DNA of 60,275 nucleotides. It comes from Hyphomicrobiales bacterium (GTDB lineage: Bacteria > Pseudomonadota > Alphaproteobacteria > Rhizobiales > Rhizobiaceae). Shown in pieces: positions 34,670-43,370 of this stretch. The stretch lies in NCBI GenBank assembly GCA_900468805.1, contig UEIF01000013.1, forward strand, positions 1 through 60,275, written 5' to 3'. A program made the translations under genes and the position numbers. Below the pieces are notes generated by a model. It was not told the origin of the DNA. It ran no database searches and saw only the letters and a list, made by a program, of their open reading frames with translations. Position 1 is the stretch's first letter; every line of letters begins with the position of its first letter.

Positions 34670-35626
34670 CTATCGGGGCGCATCCACGCGGTTCCGTAGG
34701 CTGCGCAGCACATCGTCTGGCGTGCGCCCGTCGATCTCTGCCGAAGGCGACAGCACGATGCGGTGGCGCAAAGCCGGCGTCAGCAGCGCCTGCACATCGT
34801 CAGGCAAACCGTAATCGCGCCCTTCGAAAGCAGCCCGCACGCGCACGGCGGCGGCCACGGCATCGGCGGCACGCGTGGAGGCGCCATAGAGAATATCGGG
34901 ATCGGAGCGCGTGGAGCGCACGAGATCGACGATATAGGTGAGGATCGACTTGTCCAGATGGATCGCATCGATCAGCGCCCGGCCCGCAGCAAGCGCCTCG
35001 CTGGTCACCAGCGGCCGGATACCGGCTTTGCTGATATCGGCCTTCAGCGCCTGGTCGGCATGGCGCGACAGGATCGAGATCTCTGTCTCTCGGTCGGGAA
35101 AATCGACCACAAGCTTGAACAGGAAGCGGTCGAGCTGCGCCTCGGGCAACGGATACGTGCCCTGCTGCTCGATCGGGTTTTGCGTCGCGAGCACGAAGAA
35201 GTCAGGCCCGAGCGAATAATCGACCCCGTCAAGCGTCACCATCCGCTCGTTCATCGCCTGCAGCAGCGCCGATTGCGTCTTCGGCGGCGCGCGGTTGATT
35301 TCGTCGGCGAGAAGAATGTCGGTAAAGACCGGCCCCTTGGTGAGGTGGAACTGGTTCGTCTGGAAATTGAAGAGATTGACGCCCAGCACATCGCCTGGCA
35401 TCAGGTCCGGCGTGAACTGGATGCGCCGGTAATCGAGCGCCATGGCGGCTGAAACCGAACGGGCGAGCAGCGTCTTTGCCGTGCCGGGAGGACCCTCGAC
35501 AAGGCAGTGCCCGCCCGAGAATATCGAGATCAGGACGAGATCGATGATCGCATCCTGTCCCTGCACCGCCTTGCCGATCTCTCCACGAACCGCGGCGATG
35601 AGATTGCGAAATTCACCTAGATCCAA
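34670..35626 (-). CDS. MoxR-family AAA+ ATPase
   Basis: This 318-residue MoxR ATPase has Walker A EGPPGTAKTLLARS, PGDVLGVNLFN, Walker B ILLADEINRAPPKTQSALL, sensor 1 VLATQNPIEQQGTYPLPEAQ and the C-terminal lid. MoxR proteins act as chaperone-like motors with DUF58/VWA partners, here encoded immediately downstream. The start is TTG 35626 with AGGGAG nearby, overlapping the DUF4350 gene by 14 bases. The length is normal for the family. Confidence 0.92.
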   Translation of the reverse strand: MDLGEFRNLIAAVRGEIGKAVQGQDAIIDLVLISIFSGGHCLVEGPPGTAKTLLARSVSAAMALDYRRIQFTPDLMPGDVLGVNLFNFQTNQFHLTKGPVFTDILLADEINRAPPKTQSALLQAMNERMVTLDGVDYSLGPDFFVLATQNPIEQQGTYPLPEAQLDRFLFKLVVDFPDRETEISILSRHADQALKADISKAGIRPLVTSEALAAGRALIDAIHLDKSILTYIVDLVRSTRSDPDILYGASTRAADAVAAAVRVRAAFEGRDYGLPDDVQALLTPALRHRIVLSPSAEIDGRTPDDVLRSLRNRVDAPR

Positions 35627-36899
35627 AGTCGATGCTCCCTAGCGATTTCCTGAATGTCTCGAGATTGCGGTGCAGATCCGCAGGTTTCATCAAATGCCCG
35701 CGGTCAATCAGCGCCTGAGCCGACGAATGCAGCGCCTGCGCCGCCTCGTGATCGCGGCGCGCCAGGCGTTTGAACAGCCGATCTATGCCCGCCTCGTTTC
35801 CGGCTCCGGGGCCGAAGATCAACTGCGCCTTGTCCGCAAGCAGATGGAGCACGAACTGCGACACCATCCGCCCGTCATTGCCCGACAGGCGAAGCAGCCT
35901 TGCGGTGGCCTCGATCGCCGCAGACTTAGACAGATCGATATTCCCGGACGCATCCTTGAGCGGCGGACCGAAACGCCAAAACCCGCGCCAGAAGCAGATC
36001 GCCACGACGATGAACAGGGTTCCCCAGATGACAGAGAGCGGATAGGCGAAGAAGCGTTTGAGATCGGAGCCGGAGCGCTCGTAGGTGCGGCCTTCGTCTT
36101 GAGGCGTCACCTCATCGAGCGGGGCGCCAGATGTGTCCAGATAAACCGGACGTGTCTCACTGGCGGAACGCAGCTGCTTAATAAGGGATGTGGCAAACGC
36201 AGCGTTTTCGGCGAGCGCCAGCCCGTGATTATTCAGCAGATCGGGATCCGACAATAGATAGACGCTATGAAAATTTTCGCATTGAACGAGCAGCGCGCCC
36301 GTCTGCGTACCCGCGAGTTCCTTGCAAGCGCTTGGCAAGCTTGCCAAATCGAAAGTTTGCGCCTGATACAATGCGATCTTGACAGGGTGTCCCTCTCTCA
36401 TGCCCGGATGCGCTTCCGCAAAACCTGGCCCATTCCGAGTGAGACGTAAATTTACGGGAGCAATCCAGTGAAGATCGCCGTTGATATCGTCGAGCGGGTG
36501 CAGCCCCGATTGTTGGGCAATTCCATCCTTCGCCACGCTGCCGCGCCATTTTGGCATTATTATCAGCGTCGGCAATGCGTAACGCATTGACTCGCGAACC
36601 CAGCCCTCCAGACTGTGGATTGCCGTTTCTTCGTCCATCGTCTCGTCGTCTTTCGGGCCCGCGTTGAAGCCCTCGGAAATCGGCAGGGGAAGGATGCGAA
36701 GCGAGACTTCCGAACCCGCCCTCGTGACATGCGGATCGGAGCGGATGACGGGAATGCCCTTGGCTTCCAGCCACACCTGCAGACCCTTGTTGCCGAGCGG
36801 CGAGTGATCGAAATCATCGTTGCGCGACAGCCCGAAAAGCGCCAGCGCCGCGAGCCCGACCAACAGAACGAGGATCAGAATGGGCCCCGAATTACGCAT
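35613..36899 (-). CDS. DUF4350-domain membrane protein
   Basis: This 428-residue protein has an N-terminal helix (PILILVLLVGLAALALFGL), an extracytoplasmic domain with the DUF4350 start (SPLGNKGLQVWLEAKGIPV) and a second helix (YPLSVIWGTLFIVVAICFW), then a helical cytoplasmic tail. It sits in the usual position of such proteins between the small DUF4129-like gene and MoxR. It overlaps the upstream gene by eight bases and the downstream gene by 14. It probably serves as a membrane adaptor of the MoxR complex. Confidence 0.82.
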   Translation of the reverse strand: MRNSGPILILVLLVGLAALALFGLSRNDDFDHSPLGNKGLQVWLEAKGIPVIRSDPHVTRAGSEVSLRILPLPISEGFNAGPKDDETMDEETAIHSLEGWVRESMRYALPTLIIMPKWRGSVAKDGIAQQSGLHPLDDINGDLHWIAPVNLRLTRNGPGFAEAHPGMREGHPVKIALYQAQTFDLASLPSACKELAGTQTGALLVQCENFHSVYLLSDPDLLNNHGLALAENAAFATSLIKQLRSASETRPVYLDTSGAPLDEVTPQDEGRTYERSGSDLKRFFAYPLSVIWGTLFIVVAICFWRGFWRFGPPLKDASGNIDLSKSAAIEATARLLRLSGNDGRMVSQFVLHLLADKAQLIFGPGAGNEAGIDRLFKRLARRDHEAAQALHSSAQALIDRGHLMKPADLHRNLETFRKSLGSIDFGSR

Positions 36900-37653
36900 G
36901 GCCGAGCCTGCCTGCCGACAGCAAACTGCGCGCGACGTTCAGAAGCGCGCCGAAATGGCTTTCCGCGACCGCGCGGCCGCCATAATGGACGAGCTCCGCC
37001 TCGGAGAGCAGATATTCCAGCCGCTCACGATCGGGCATGGTCTCCGGCAGGCGGGCGAACAAGGCCCGTTCCGTATCCGAGCGGAAAAGCCGCGTTCCCG
37101 TCACGTCGGCCGCGTGCAGCAGGCAATGCCGAAGCAAGAGCACCAGCGCCTGCCGGCGATCGGCCATGGCGGCAATCCGCTGCAGGAAATCGACAGGCTT
37201 CTCCTCGCGCTCGGAACCAGAGGTGCGCCAGCTCTCCGGCGCCTCCCCATGCCGCTTCTTCACATCGCGCGGTGCGGACGACAAGAGCACACCGCCATTG
37301 CCGAAGCGCATCGCCAGACCGATGATGACAAGAAGAGCGACAAGCACCAGCACGACCGCCACGGGACCGCTAATGGCCGACTCCTCCAGCGGGGAAAACG
37401 AACGATTGTCGCGCGAAAGGGTCGCGTTCGGCTCGGCCTTGGGCTTCACCTGATCATCGCGATAGGTGAGCTTGCAGCGCACGCCATTCAGCGCGCATTG
37501 CGCGGCATATTCGCTGCCGACCATGCTGGGAGGCTGAGCGCCCTCACCGCTTGGCTGACCGCTGCTGTCCTGCGCCAGCGCAGGGGAAAATTGGGCCGAG
37601 GCGGCCAGCGATAGAGCCACCAGCAGGCCGGCGTGACGGAGGATGCGGCTCAG
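36892..37653 (-). CDS. Signal-peptide/TM protein of MoxR operon, likely CTG start
   Basis: This 253-residue product has a signal peptide (SRILRHAGLLVALSLAASAQ, cleavage after ALA-type site), a periplasmic Cys-containing segment (YAAQCALNGVRCKLTY) and a transmembrane helix (GPVAVVLVLVALLVIIGLA). A cytoplasmic helical domain with VYY/HYGG-type ending (SEAELVHYGGRAVAES) resembles DUF4129 C-termini. No ATG/GTG/TTG fits: CTG at 37653 has GGAGG seven bases upstream and overlaps the DUF805 stop as CTGA. The nearest upstream ATG (37809) lies deep inside the DUF805 gene and would bury the signal peptide. The protein is real; the start is inferred. Confidence 0.72.
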   Translation of the reverse strand: MSRILRHAGLLVALSLAASAQFSPALAQDSSGQPSGEGAQPPSMVGSEYAAQCALNGVRCKLTYRDDQVKPKAEPNATLSRDNRSFSPLEESAISGPVAVVLVLVALLVIIGLAMRFGNGGVLLSSAPRDVKKRHGEAPESWRTSGSEREEKPVDFLQRIAAMADRRQALVLLLRHCLLHAADVTGTRLFRSDTERALFARLPETMPDRERLEYLLSEAELVHYGGRAVAESHFGALLNVARSLLSAGRLGHA

Positions 37654-38093
37654 GCAAAAACCTCCGCTCTCATCTCGGGACGCAGCGGATCCGGCCCGAA
37701 CTTGTTCGGACCCTCCGTGCCCTTGAGCACGGTAATAACGAGGCCCGCGAGGCCCGCAACAACATTGAGGTAGGGAATGAAGTTTGCGATAAAAATCGCG
37801 AGATACCACCAGCCCGAGATGTTGCGATCATGGAAACGGCGAACCGTGAGGGACATCTGCGGCAACAGCATTGCGAGAACAAACAGTCCGGCGATGACCC
37901 CGATGGCAATGAGCAGTGACGAAGGTCCATCCTGACCACCGGAACCGGCGGTCAAAGCAGCCAAAATTCCAAGTCCGATCAGCACCAGCCAGTAGAACAG
38001 CTGAAACCACCAGCACTCCGAGCGGGAGGCCCGACCCGAGAAAGTCGCATATTTTTGCGTCAGAACCGTCCGAACAGCTTCGGTAAACCCCAT
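37650..38093 (-). CDS. DUF805 membrane protein, copy 2
   Basis: This 147-residue protein has four hydrophobic helices. The DUF805 hallmarks are FSGRASRSECWWFQLFYWL near residue 20, VRRFHDRNISGWWYLAIFI near residue 85 and GTEGPNKFGPDPL near the end. The family has no established function; members are common in transport and stress-related membranes. It is a tandem duplicate of the gene at 38396-38845. Its TGA stop overlaps the CTG start of the next gene, placing it at the head of the MoxR operon. Confidence 0.85.
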   Translation of the reverse strand: MGFTEAVRTVLTQKYATFSGRASRSECWWFQLFYWLVLIGLGILAALTAGSGGQDGPSSLLIAIGVIAGLFVLAMLLPQMSLTVRRFHDRNISGWWYLAIFIANFIPYLNVVAGLAGLVITVLKGTEGPNKFGPDPLRPEMRAEVFA

Positions 38094-38224
38094 AAAAATG
38101 CCCCCATTTCTGCTTGCCGCAAGCGTGGTGACCTCTCACCATCGCCTTGGAATGACAGTTATTTCGAATGAGAAACAGCTACGATTCAAACGCAGAATTG
38201 CAATAAATCAGTCGTATCCGTCAC
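38094..38224 (-). repeat. Duplicated leader upstream of DUF805 copy 2
   Basis: About 130 bases upstream of the start codon match the corresponding region before copy 1 (38846-38975), including ATGCCCCCATTTCTGCTTGC and the ACAGCTAC-ATTCAAACGCAG blocks. The tandem duplication therefore included the leader and promoter region, not only the coding sequence. Both leaders offer GGGGGC upstream of the ATG as ribosome site. Confidence 0.75.
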
Positions 38225-38395
38225 TATTCAAAAATTAAAACGCTTTTGCGTTCAATTTCTTCACTGGAATTAGGCATTCGCTTCCATCGGAAGCGGGCCG
38301 CCGCGCCAACTGCCTGTCCCGCCCCTGCACAAGGAAAACAGAGTTAAGATGGCAATAGCGCAGCCAGCAAACCCGACATCGGCGATGGCGATACC

Positions 38396-38845
38396 TTAGG
38401 CAAAAACCTCGGCTCTTACTTCCGGACGCAGCGGATCCGGGCCGAACTTGTTCGGGCCGACAGTGCCCGGAAGCACGCTGATCACGAAAATGGCGATGCC
38501 TGAAATCACATTGACATAGGGAATGAAGCCCAGGACCACCAGCCCGAGATACCACCAGCCGGACATGTTACGATCATGGAAGCGGCGAACAATCAGCGCC
38601 AGCGTCGGAATAATCGTTGCAAGTATGAGCAGACCCCCGATCACACCGATGGCAATGATCGATGACGACGCCCCATTCTCGACCCCACCGGAGGCGGCTG
38701 TGATGCCGATGCCGACAATGATGAGCACCGTCATCACCAGGATATAGAATAGATAGTACCACCAATATTCCGAGCGGGAGGCCCGACCGGAGAAGGTTGC
38801 ATATTTCTCTCTCAGAACTGTGCGAACAGCTTCAGTAAACCCCAT
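38396..38845 (-). CDS. DUF805 membrane protein, copy 1
   Basis: This 149-residue paralog of 37650-38093 has the same FSGRASRSEYWWYYLFYIL, VRRFHDRNMSGWWYLGLVV and GTVGPNKFGPDPLRPEVRAE motifs. The ends are nearly identical (about the last 20 residues), while the middle helices have drifted. A 300-base gap separates it from copy 2, and its stop is not coupled to another gene, so it is probably a separate transcription unit or only loosely linked to the MoxR operon. Confidence 0.85.
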   Translation of the reverse strand: MGFTEAVRTVLREKYATFSGRASRSEYWWYYLFYILVMTVLIIVGIGITAASGGVENGASSSIIAIGVIGGLLILATIIPTLALIVRRFHDRNMSGWWYLGLVVLGFIPYVNVISGIAIFVISVLPGTVGPNKFGPDPLRPEVRAEVFA

Positions 38846-39415
38846 TGAAATGCCCCCATTTCTGCTTGCCGCAAGCGCGGTGACGACTCACCATCGCCCT
38901 GGAACGACGGTCGTTTCGAATGAGAAAACAGCTACAATTCAAACGCAGAAATTGCAATAAGCGACGTGCATCGGTCTCGCCATTTGAAAAAGCAACGATC
39001 ACGCGTTGAGTTTTTTTCATCATAGGACCCGGCGTCAGGCATCCCATCCTGTCAAGGACGGAAGCAATGATTGCATGGGGCGCACTGCACCGGGCAGGGC
39101 TCACAAGGTCGAAAAAGAAGGACGGCCAGCGTGATCTCGCGGCAGCGACGTGACGTCAATCGGTCGCCCGACCCCGTTCTAAAGATAACGGCAGTCGCGT
39201 CCTCCGGCGCTTGTGGCAGATCGAAGACAATTCGTCCAATCCAAATCGCGTTGCCTGGCATCGCGCGATTGCAGACACCCGAGAAGATAGTATCGCTTCA
39301 AGGGGACATGCGCGCCGGCTCTTAAAGCCTGTCGCGCAAACTGCGCGGCGGTTTTGCGGTGGCGCGAAACAAAGGCTGAAAGCGTGGCCACAGTACCTGA
39401 AACATCACGACACGT
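38846..39415. other. Intergenic region with duplicated DUF805 leader
   Basis: The first 130 bases are the leader of DUF805 copy 1, duplicated before copy 2. The remaining 440 bases contain only short open frames without ribosome sites or protein-like sequence. No gene is supported. Confidence 0.5.
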
Positions 39416-39946
39416 TTAGCCGACCACTCCGCATCGCGACAGAATATCGTCGACAACGGAGGCGAGCGGCTGGGTAGCGTCAATGGTCGTCGCATTCCCG
39501 GGATTGTCTTCTTTCGTCGCATGCAGTCGAAGAACCACGTCCCGTTCGGCCGGTTTCCCGCCGAACTCGTCTTCCGGTCTGCTGGCAAGCCGGTTCTTCA
39601 ACGTCTCCAGGTCGACATCGAGGACGAAAACTCCGTCAAACAAGTCGATAAAGTGATGAGAATTCCTTGAGCCGCCGCAGAAGAAGGAGACCGGATGGCT
39701 TTTATCGGCCGCCAGCGACCTGACCCTGCCGACATCCCAAAGGTGGTGCTTGTGCGCAAAGGTCACGTCCAGAATGTTCTGCTCCAGCGCAGCACGATCC
39801 AGCGGTTCGCCCGTCTGCGGATCGCCTTTGTAAGCCAGCGCACGGTCGCCGTGGATAGCGTTGTAACCGCGCCGCTGCAATTCGGTGGCGACTGTGGTCT
39901 TGCCGGTCCCGGAAACGCCTTCGATCAGATAGTTCCTGACACCCAT
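39416..39946 (-). CDS. P-loop kinase-like protein
   Basis: The 176-residue product counted from ATG 39946 starts with a Walker A strand (NYLIEGVSGTGKTTVATEL). It continues through GYNAIHGDRALAYKGD, with an Asp for substrate or Mg, to VFVLDVDLETLKNRLASRP, a lid-type pattern of small-molecule or nucleotide kinases. Similar rhizobial proteins are annotated as AAA or nucleoside-kinase-like ATPases. The frame runs 100 codons further upstream, but that part lacks protein-like composition. It stands alone; the phosphate acceptor is unknown. Confidence 0.75.
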   Translation of the reverse strand: MGVRNYLIEGVSGTGKTTVATELQRRGYNAIHGDRALAYKGDPQTGEPLDRAALEQNILDVTFAHKHHLWDVGRVRSLAADKSHPVSFFCGGSRNSHHFIDLFDGVFVLDVDLETLKNRLASRPEDEFGGKPAERDVVLRLHATKEDNPGNATTIDATQPLASVVDDILSRCGVVG

Positions 39947-40209
39947 TTCGCTCTCGTTCGATCCACCGGACGCTCTCGGCAATCGCCAAATACCCTTGGG
40001 GCCAAGCACTCTCGGGTCAACTACCCCTACGGCCTTGAGCAGAATTGTAATGGATTTCCGACGCTTCAATTCCAGCGGTTTGCCAAGATCGACCGTCCAG
40101 AAACTGCGTGGGAACCGGCGGCCTAACCCGTCCCGCAATCGAGCTGCCGGAAGCACGGGAAAAACGGAGGAAGATGCCGAGAGACGTTGGTGGCTTTTTT
40201 GCGGAAGAA

Positions 40210-40323
40210 GTTGAAAAGGGTGCTCGGGGCCAGGAAGAGACACCCTTTTCGTGCTGATTCTGGAGGCATCAGCGGAACAGAAATTAGCGGGCGGATCGTG
40301 GACTTCAATCGGACTAAAGTCCC
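40210..40323. repeat. Structured dispersed repeat, copy B
   Basis: This second copy of the element at 28136-28254 has the same GAAAAGGGTG / CACCCTTTTC stem with a different 18-base loop, and the same TTCAATCGGAC-TAAAGTCC end. It lies between a kinase-like gene and a small hypothetical gene, in the same orientation as copy A. Confidence 0.7.
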
Positions 40324-40351
40324 AACCTCCCCGCCATTGTCGAACGATGTT

Positions 40352-40618
40352 TCAAGCCCGGCTTCTCACCGGTCGCCCGGTCGTCTGCACCTGCTCGCAT
40401 TCAATGAGCTCGCCGCTGTCGCGGAGTTGCAGGATCCCGAGCTGGACGACTTTGATCAGATCCGCCATCCGCTCGCCGCGGCTATTCTGGTACTCGTCCA
40501 GGGTAGGCGTACTGAGCGTGACATCGGTCAGCCCGGAAATGCGGTTGTCTTTCACTGCTTTGGCGCCGAGCGCCCAAATCCGGGCAAACAGCACCCGGTC
40601 TGATTCCGTGTTTGACAT
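40352..40618 (-). CDS. Small hypothetical protein
   Basis: This 88-residue, predominantly helical, charged protein has a central LADLIKVVQLGILQLRDSGE-like helix (starting MADLIKV). The ribosome site before ATG 40618 is weak (GTGGAT). No family is recognised. The coding composition is plausible but not decisive. Confidence 0.4.
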   Translation of the reverse strand: MSNTESDRVLFARIWALGAKAVKDNRISGLTDVTLSTPTLDEYQNSRGERMADLIKVVQLGILQLRDSGELIECEQVQTTGRPVRSRA

Positions 40619-40751
40619 GATAATCCACTAGCTGGTCCCCGACCGTTAAATCCGGCGGGAGAAAGGTGACGCCGCCGTTGCTGCAGATGTGCGGCGGACG
40701 TCGTTTTTGTCGAGGATGGGCCTACGCGGCTCAAGCCGCATACGGACCCGG

Positions 40752-41150
40752 TCAGTTGATGATCTGGATCACCTTTCGCGACGACGGTTCGACGATGACG
40801 CGCTCGTTGTTGACGATTGCATATGAATATTTCGAATTTTCCGGAACCGGTGTCACGACGACAGTTTGCGGAAGCGGCTGACCGACGACGACCTTCTCCT
40901 TGACCACGACGCGGGTCGACGGTGCAGGTGCCTCACGGACATAGGTGACGACCTTTTCCGGCGGTGGATCGATCACCGTGCCGACAATGGCACCGGCAAC
41001 ACCACCGACGGCAGCACCAACAGGCCCGCCGACGATCGCGCCGGTGACTGCGCCGCCTGCAGCGCCGTTAACCGTCGAAGACTGCGCGAACGCAACGCCC
41101 GACATCAGGGCCGCGGCCGCGGCTGCACCTACGATAAGTTTGTAAAGCAT
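40752..41150 (-). CDS. DUF1236-like secreted protein
   Basis: This 132-residue product has a signal peptide (LYKLIVGAAAAAALMSGVAFA), then a Gly/Ala/Val-rich glycine-zipper-like stretch (AAGGAVTGAIVGGPVGAAVG and GAIVGTVI), and a C-terminal DUF1236-like domain (YSYAIVNNERVIVEPSSRKV). DUF1236 proteins are common in Rhizobiales and are periplasmic or outer-membrane-associated, with no defined role. ATG 41150 has a perfect AAAGGAGGATCAC ribosome site. Confidence 0.82.
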   Translation of the reverse strand: MLYKLIVGAAAAAALMSGVAFAQSSTVNGAAGGAVTGAIVGGPVGAAVGGVAGAIVGTVIDPPPEKVVTYVREAPAPSTRVVVKEKVVVGQPLPQTVVVTPVPENSKYSYAIVNNERVIVEPSSRKVIQIIN

Positions 41151-41654
41151 GTGATCCTCCTTTTGTTCAAGCGGCCTTTTTGACCGCTGCTGAACCAACG
41201 GCAGGAATCCTTCGCTGTTCCCGCCATGCGACCTCAGTCCGGGGGTGACCCAGACTAAGGTCGGAGGTTGCGAGGGGCGCTCTGAGATGGCGATATCTGG
41301 GAGTTGGTTGGGGTGGCGGCGCAACGAAAGGGAGCCCAAAATGAATCCCGCCCCACAGGCTGAGGGAAGCGAAACCGATTTCGAAGCAATCGACACCACC
41401 CCTCAGACTTCCACCGCCCATAGCGACAGCTGGACCGGCGGGTCCTCCAAAGTGGCGCGAACGTCTCAAGCGCTTTCAGGGAGCGTGTCCCCAGCTTTTG
41501 CCCTCATTGACTGAGCGATATCGCGATCAATCGCAAACAATGCCGTAATTGACGCGATATTCTTCCAAGGGCTCTTTCGGACCGGCCATGTCTGCCATCC
41601 TCTGACGCCGAAGGCCGCCAGCATGGCAGCCATTATCACGTTAGTTTAGCGCCC
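41151..41654. other. Intergenic region with a possible small ORF
   Basis: About 500 bases. On the plus strand at 41341-41514 a 57-codon open frame (MNPAPQAEGSETDFEAIDTT...) has AAAGGGAG six bases upstream, but its Ser/Thr/Gly composition is not convincing. The minus strand near 41170-41300 reads like a rhizobial REP-type sequence. Nothing else is seen. Confidence 0.35.
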
Positions 41655-41918
41655 CTACCAGCGGCGGTTCGTATCGAACTCTTCGCGCTCAAAGTCCGTC
41701 ATCTGACGGTAAGCCCACCTGCCGTCGATGACCTTGCGCATGACGGGACCGGTGATCGGCATCTTTGTGTTGATGTCGGTAACATCGCGGGAAACGCGGG
41801 CGAATGCCCAGTCGTCCTCGTATCCGCCGTTCCGATACATCATCCAGAAACGCTTAAGCGCAGCGGATATGGAATTAATAATATCTTTGGCTGTTTCACC
41901 AGCAGTATGTGATCGCAT
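41655..41918 (-). CDS. Small hypothetical protein
   Basis: This 87-residue protein has a helical N-terminus (AKDIINSISAALKRFWMMY) and an aromatic-rich, acidic C-terminus (DDWAFARVSRDVTDIN and the end with DFEREEFDTN). GGGGAG seven bases before ATG 41918 is a good ribosome site. No family is recognised; a small regulatory or stress protein is possible. Confidence 0.55.
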   Translation of the reverse strand: MRSHTAGETAKDIINSISAALKRFWMMYRNGGYEDDWAFARVSRDVTDINTKMPITGPVMRKVIDGRWAYRQMTDFEREEFDTNRRW

Positions 41919-42290
41919 TCAAATCTCCCCAGCAACTTGGGGATGATGCAAATCGCGGCGAAAGACAATCGCGACTTCTTAGGGTGAGGTAGCAGGATAC
42001 GGACTTTTATTGGTATTTAGTTAATCGGAGCCCACCGCCCAATATCTGAGCGATTCATTTTGCCGATTGAAGACACACGCTCTGCGATCGGTTTACTCGG
42101 CATTCGAAACTTCCCGGAAACCAGTGATCCAGAGATGCAGGATGATGGCGCGCATTCCGACACTCTCGATATCTTCGATCAGGTTGCACATTTGCAACCT
42201 CATGAAAAACTCTCCTATTCAGCGAATAATTCCCGTTCCAACCTCGACCCCCTCAGTGTAGACACATTCCGTTGAGGCTGCGGGGTTAAG
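41919..42290. other. Intergenic region
   Basis: 372 bases of AT-richer DNA lie between a small minus-strand gene and the acyltransferase. It should hold both divergent promoters. A 71-codon plus-strand frame beginning with TTG at 42060 has no ribosome site and is not accepted. Confidence 0.45.
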
Positions 42291-43370
42291 ATGGCGAAGA
42301 AGGTCGAGATTCGAGCGCTGACGGGATTCCGTGGCGTTGCTGCACTTATTGTTGCCTTGTACCATTTTTCTCGCGGATTTGGGAGTGAACCGATATTCTC
42401 GGTCGGGCCGGGCTACATAGCGGTCGACGCTTTCTTCGTACTTAGCGGATATGTGCTTGCTTATAACTACGCTTCGACATTTTCAGCGGGCTTCGATAAA
42501 GCGGAATACTGGGGGTTCCTAATAAAGCGTGTCTGCCGCGTATATCCAGCCTACCTCGCGATACTCATCCTTGCCGCAGTAAAGCTCAATCTGAACCTTG
42601 GCGGCGGCGAGCCGGTTACGCTCGGCGTCTGGGACGCATTCTGCAACATTTTCATGCTAACGGGATGGGGCTTACACGCGACGCCGATTATGGGCGTTTC
42701 CTGGTCTGTCAGTGCAGAACTGTTCTGCTACATCTTTTTCCCGCTCATCGCGATGCTGGCGGCGCAGCATACGGTGATGCTCGGTTTTGTTGCATTTGCT
42801 GCCTTTGCTGCGATCGCGGGCATGTCTAATCTCGGCTTAGGTGTCGAAGGGCCGATGGACATTGTCTCTTCAGACCACTCCTTCTCATTGGCGAGAGCGG
42901 TTTGTGGCTTCATTCTCGGCGTGATCGGCTATTCACTTTCTGAAAGGGCGGGCGCGGGTCGCTTGCGGATGGCTAACTATGTGCTTCCGGTCGCCACCTT
43001 GGCGCTCTGCGTGAGTTGGTTTTTGGATAGCAGCGATCTCATTACCTATCTGGCCGTTGTATTGGTAGTGTGGTTGATTGCGCAAGGTTCGAGAGTAGGA
43101 GAAGGCTTGTTTGGCAATGGGCCGGTTTACGTCCTGGGCCAGATCTCCTACTCGCTCTATCTGATCCATCCACTCCTGGTCTCCATCTTCACCAAACTCA
43201 CGAAGCGTCTGACCCCAGCGCTCGGTTTTGAGGCAAGTTTTGCACTGACGTTGTCTGCTTACCTCGTGTTGGCGATTGGGCTTTCCTACGGCTCTTGGCT
43301 GGTCTTCGAAAAATGGGGGCAGCGGGCGATGCTGAGAATGTTCTCCACGAAAGGACGCGCCACTGTTTGA
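42291..43370 (+). CDS. Acyltransferase 3 family membrane O-acyltransferase, second
   Basis: This 359-residue integral membrane protein begins with IRALTGFRGVAALIVALYHF (the conserved Arg-Gly ... His of acyltransferase-3) and contains RVCRVYPAYLAIL, MGVSWSVSAELFCYIFFPL (family Trp-Ser-Glu motif) and ISYSLYLIHPLLV. It should acylate a surface glycan from the periplasmic side. It is distant from the copy at 12616-13746, and its codon use is less GC-biased, suggesting independent acquisition. GGGG six bases before ATG 42291 serves as ribosome site. Confidence 0.83.
   Translation: MAKKVEIRALTGFRGVAALIVALYHFSRGFGSEPIFSVGPGYIAVDAFFVLSGYVLAYNYASTFSAGFDKAEYWGFLIKRVCRVYPAYLAILILAAVKLNLNLGGGEPVTLGVWDAFCNIFMLTGWGLHATPIMGVSWSVSAELFCYIFFPLIAMLAAQHTVMLGFVAFAAFAAIAGMSNLGLGVEGPMDIVSSDHSFSLARAVCGFILGVIGYSLSERAGAGRLRMANYVLPVATLALCVSWFLDSSDLITYLAVVLVVWLIAQGSRVGEGLFGNGPVYVLGQISYSLYLIHPLLVSIFTKLTKRLTPALGFEASFALTLSAYLVLAIGLSYGSWLVFEKWGQRAMLRMFSTKGRATV

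Noticed and set aside
42060..42275. 71-codon plus-strand frame before the second acyltransferase
   Set aside because: TTG start without a ribosome site and no recognisable protein pattern; treated as intergenic.
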